Source of the DNA: GWC2-45-19 sp964358085
GTDB lineage: Bacteria > Patescibacteriota > Microgenomatia > CAZETR01 > Amesbacteraceae
Direction of reading: 5' to 3'
Length of the DNA: 13,817 nucleotides
Assembly: GCA_964358085.1 (NCBI GenBank)
Contig: CAYHNU010000017.1
Span: 1-13,817, forward strand
Part shown: one piece after another, positions 12,111 to 13,817 of the stretch
Layout of the letters: every line of letters begins with the position of its first letter
How positions within the stretch are numbered: the first letter of the stretch is position 1
The notes under the pieces: generated by a model
Seen by the model: only the letters and a program-made list of their open reading frames with translations
Databases searched by the model: none
Told to the model about the DNA's origin: nothing
Program-made: the position numbers and the translations under genes

Positions 12111-12513
12111 ATTTACAATTGATGTGAACGTGGTTTTAGCATGGATGGAGCTGCAGAGTCCGGAATTGTGTAGGCCGGCAGGTAGGTTTTTTCAAAAGAT
12201 GAGGAGAGGGGAAGAAATTCTTTTTGCGCCTGAATTTTTGCTGGTGGAGCTGACTAATGTCTTGAAATGGAGATATAAGAGGGACGAGAGAGAGTCGGGG
12301 GAACTGATAAAGAGAACGAGAGACTCTGGGATTAGGTTTGTGGCGATCGGTAGCGGGAAGGTGGAGGAGATTAATAAGTTAGTTCACAAGTACGGTCTGA
12401 CATCTTACGACGCGCTGTATTTGTTTGTGGCTCAAAAAATGGAGTGTAAGTTGGTAACTACGGATCCGAAATTGTTGGAAGTAAAAGAGTGGTGTGAAGG
12501 GCTGGGAAAATAA
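12103..12513 (+). CDS. vapC: VapC-type PIN-domain ribonuclease toxin
   Basis: 136 residues with all four PIN acidic positions: Asp7 in TIDVNV, Glu49 in LVELTNVL, Asp103 in SYDALYLFVA and Asp121 in VTTDPKLL. This is a clear VapC-like endoribonuclease, typically targeting tRNA or rRNA and neutralised by the antitoxin encoded just upstream with an 8-nt overlap. Unlike the first PIN protein in the window it keeps the middle Glu. It ends 17 nt before the displaced pfkB 3' fragment. Confidence 0.88.
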   Translation: MPKFTIDVNVVLAWMELQSPELCRPAGRFFQKMRRGEEILFAPEFLLVELTNVLKWRYKRDERESGELIKRTRDSGIRFVAIGSGKVEEINKLVHKYGLTSYDALYLFVAQKMECKLVTTDPKLLEVKEWCEGLGK

Positions 12514-12523
12514 AAGCGTCGAA

Positions 12524-12604
12524 GCTATTCCAGGACTTTTGACTGCTGACAAAATGCAGGAATGGCTGAGGAAAAGTACAGAGGTGGCTCCAAAAGAATT
12601 TTAG
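12524..12604 (+). pseudogene. Displaced 3' end of a pfkB gene
   Basis: In frame, this stretch reads AIPGLLTADKMQEWLRKSTE... and stops at TAG 12602-12604. GLLTADKMQEWL is identical to the end of the intact pfkB. Codon differences between the copies are mostly synonymous (CAA/CAG, GAG/GAA, CTA/CTG, AAG/AAA, AGC/AGT), so both copies evolved as coding sequence. No start codon or ribosome binding site is present. It is best explained as the original end of pfkB, cut off by the inserted antitoxin/VapC cassette. Confidence 0.8.
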
Positions 12605-12605
12605 T

Positions 12606-12806
12606 CTAAAATATTCTCCATCTCCTGAACTCAAGGCTCTTTGTTGCATCAACTCTTCTAAGCGATGATTCGAGACATGCTGTTACTGGTAGTTGGGGTG
12701 CAAACGGGGGGTCGTAGGTTCTACGTCTGGCGGCTATTAACGCAGCCTCTCGATCTGCTTTAATAACTGATGCTGTACGAGCAAAAATCGAACTTTTTTC
12801 AGGTAT
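12606..12806 (-). other. 66-codon minus-strand frame with ATA at the expected start, or a small RNA
   Basis: Downstream of a consensus promoter, the predicted +1 base (12806) is the A of an ATA in frame with an uninterrupted 66-codon reading frame. It begins (M)PEKSSIFARTASVIKADREA, is rich in Arg/Ala and ends RRWRIF with TAG at 12608-12606. Its stop lies 1 nt from the convergent pfkB fragment, the tight packing expected of a real gene. No ATG, GTG or TTG occurs in frame near the start. It may be a gene whose ATG has decayed to ATA, use an unusual start, or be a structured RNA. No family is recognised. This and the pfkB fragment are all I can see in 12514-12858. Confidence 0.35.
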
Positions 12807-12812
12807 GCGTTG

Positions 12813-12840
12813 ATTATATAACTTGCACCCCTTTTGTCAA
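12813..12840 (-). promoter_or_regulatory. Perfect-consensus sigma70 promoter on the minus strand
   Basis: TTGACA (12840-12835), a 16-nt spacer and TATAAT (12818-12813) read leftward. Both hexamers are full matches, the only such pair in the window. Predicted transcription starts at 12806. One arm of a 9-bp inverted repeat (GGGGTGCAA, 12695-12703 with 12823-12831) lies in the spacer. Confidence 0.7.
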
Positions 12841-12843
12841 CCG

Positions 12844-12852
12844 TGATAGATT
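12844..12852 (+). promoter_or_regulatory. Extended -10 (TGATAGATT) for the 2-hydroxyacid dehydrogenase
   Basis: TG-A-TAGATT ends 6 nt before ATG 12859, the leaderless spacing. The hexamer is a 4/6 match. The promoter is divergent from the minus-strand one at 12813-12840, separated by 3 nt. Confidence 0.5.
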
Positions 12853-12858
12853 TAAAGC

Positions 12859-13782
12859 ATGGCCAGGATTTTTGTGACAAAAAAAATTCCGTTTTGGGAA
12901 GAACTGAAGAAGCCGCTGGTGGAAGCGGGACATGAATTGACGATGGAGGGGGATTTGAAACAGGAGCTGGAGAAAGGATATGACGGATTATTGTGTTTGC
13001 TGACGAACAAGATCGACGAAGAAGTGCTGGCGGCGGACAAAAACAAAAGATTGAAAATAATTGCTAATTATGCGGTGGGTTTTGACAATGTGAATGTGGA
13101 AGCGGCAAAAGCTAGAAATATTATGGTGACAAATACTCCCTGCGACGAGGTGAATGAGAGTGTGGCAGAATTTACGTGGACATTAATTCTGGCTCTGTCC
13201 AATCAATTGTTGCCAGCGGCTGATTTTGCGAAAAACGCCGCATATAAGGGCTGGCGGCCGGACGTATTTTTGGGGCAACTATTGAAAGGAAAAACCTTGG
13301 GGATAATTGGGGCTGGACGTATTGGCAGTCTGGTAGCCTCGAAAGGCGTGGCCTTTCAAATGAATGTGTTGATGTATAGCCGTAGCTCGGGGACAAAATT
13401 GGAAGACGTGCTGGGGCAGTCTGACTATGTAAGTTTGCATGTACCGTTGACCCCGGAAACGACACACCTGATGAATGAAACAACTTTTAGGCAAATGAAA
13501 CAAGGATCGTATTTAGTTAACACGGCCCGGGGGAAAATTGTGGATGAGGTGGCGCTGGTGTATGCGTTGAAAACCGGAAAAATCGCGGGGGCGGCCTTGG
13601 ATGTGTGGGAAAATGAACCTGATCCCAGGCCGGAACTGCTGGAAATGGAAAATGTGATTCTGACTCCGCATATCGCTTCGGCCACTTTTGAGGCCAGACG
13701 GGCGATGGGGGAAGCGGCGGTAAAAAATTTGGTTGAAGGTTTGGCTGGGAGGGTTCCGCCGAACCTAGTTAAGAGTTCATAG
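12859..13782 (+). CDS. D-2-hydroxyacid dehydrogenase, glycerate/hydroxypyruvate reductase type
   Basis: 307 residues of the D-isomer-specific 2-hydroxyacid dehydrogenase family, close to D-glycerate dehydrogenase/glyoxylate reductases. NYAVGFDNVNV (70-80) is typical of that group. The dinucleotide-binding GAGRIG is at 141-146, catalytic Arg224 in VNTARGKIVDE, Glu253 in ENEPDP and the acid-base His271 in TPHIAS. Strand 2 of the nucleotide domain ends YSRSSG with no acidic residue, which favours NADPH. It would interconvert hydroxypyruvate and D-glycerate, or reduce glyoxylate; other 2-hydroxyacids cannot be excluded. The start is fixed by the -10 6 nt upstream. Its stop TAG lies within a GTTCATA-type heptamer array. 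Confidence 0.9.
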   Translation: MARIFVTKKIPFWEELKKPLVEAGHELTMEGDLKQELEKGYDGLLCLLTNKIDEEVLAADKNKRLKIIANYAVGFDNVNVEAAKARNIMVTNTPCDEVNESVAEFTWTLILALSNQLLPAADFAKNAAYKGWRPDVFLGQLLKGKTLGIIGAGRIGSLVASKGVAFQMNVLMYSRSSGTKLEDVLGQSDYVSLHVPLTPETTHLMNETTFRQMKQGSYLVNTARGKIVDEVALVYALKTGKIAGAALDVWENEPDPRPELLEMENVILTPHIASATFEARRAMGEAAVKNLVEGLAGRVPPNLVKSS

Positions 13783-13795
13783 TTCATGGTTCATA
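13775..13795 (+). repeat. Heptamer array GTTCATA/GTTCATG/GTTCATA at a gene end
   Basis: Three tandem heptamers overlap the last codons and the stop of the dehydrogenase gene (TCA TAG). This is a different heptamer from those in pgk and gap but the same period and the same kind of placement. Confidence 0.8.
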
Positions 13796-13817
13796 GTAGA
13801 AAAGAACGAAGACCGAA

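Noticed and set aside
12695..12831. Possible tmRNA or tRNA-like gene, because GGGGTGCAA and TTGCACCCC could form an acceptor-like stem
   Set aside because: The enclosed stretch is far too short for tmRNA, lacks the GGTTTCGAC-type 5' motif, a T-arm and an ALAA-type tag, and no tRNA fold was found.

Overview
The window reads as a stretch of central carbon metabolism from a small-genome bacterium, most likely a Candidate Phyla Radiation (Patescibacteria) member, possibly of the Microgenomates type. That assignment is an inference, not a database result. It rests on trimmed versions of core enzymes (a phosphoglycerate kinase of about 277 residues, a transketolase split in two), tight gene packing, many genes that appear to be leaderless, and short dispersed repeats. 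TGA ends several genes, so this is not a lineage that reads TGA as glycine. Coding is almost all on the + strand, which is strikingly G-rich, as expected of a leading strand.

Layout. 1-1432: the tail of an unknown gene, a palindromic repeat, a short-chain dehydrogenase, ribose-5-phosphate isomerase B and a DUF378 membrane protein. 1454-4437: a compact phosphoglycerate kinase, a Phd/PIN toxin-antitoxin pair on the minus strand, glyceraldehyde-3-phosphate dehydrogenase with NADP-type signature residues, and a 23S-IVS-type four-helix-bundle protein inside inverted repeats. 4438-9076: ribulose-phosphate 3-epimerase, a DUF2961/GH172 furanosidase-like enzyme, a LOG-family nucleotide phosphoribohydrolase-like protein, both halves of transketolase and two small membrane proteins. 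9077-11825: a second palindromic repeat, a DhnA-type fructose-bisphosphate aldolase, an aldo/keto-reductase-fold protein without its catalytic tetrad, and a PfkB sugar kinase. 11826-12858: an antitoxin/VapC cassette that appears inserted at the 3' end of pfkB, a displaced copy of that 3' end, and a minus-strand promoter with a 66-codon reading frame. 12859-13782: a D-glycerate/hydroxypyruvate-type dehydrogenase.

How the genes fit together. RpiB, RPE and transketolase interconvert pentose phosphates and feed glyceraldehyde-3-phosphate and fructose-6-phosphate to PfkB (if it acts on fructose-6-phosphate), aldolase, GAPDH and PGK. The LOG-like and GH172-like enzymes could supply ribose-5-phosphate and furanose sugars; no transaldolase is seen.

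The most interesting signals lie outside the standard gene list. Short heptamer-to-nonamer repeats have been accommodated in frame in PGK, GAPDH and RPE, and they also form gene ends. An IVS-like element sits at the end of the GAPDH gene. A toxin-antitoxin cassette seems to have rebuilt the end of the gene it entered. About eight genes share a -10 element placed 6-7 nt before the ATG (leaderless), whereas two small membrane-protein genes instead have near-perfect Shine-Dalgarno sequences.
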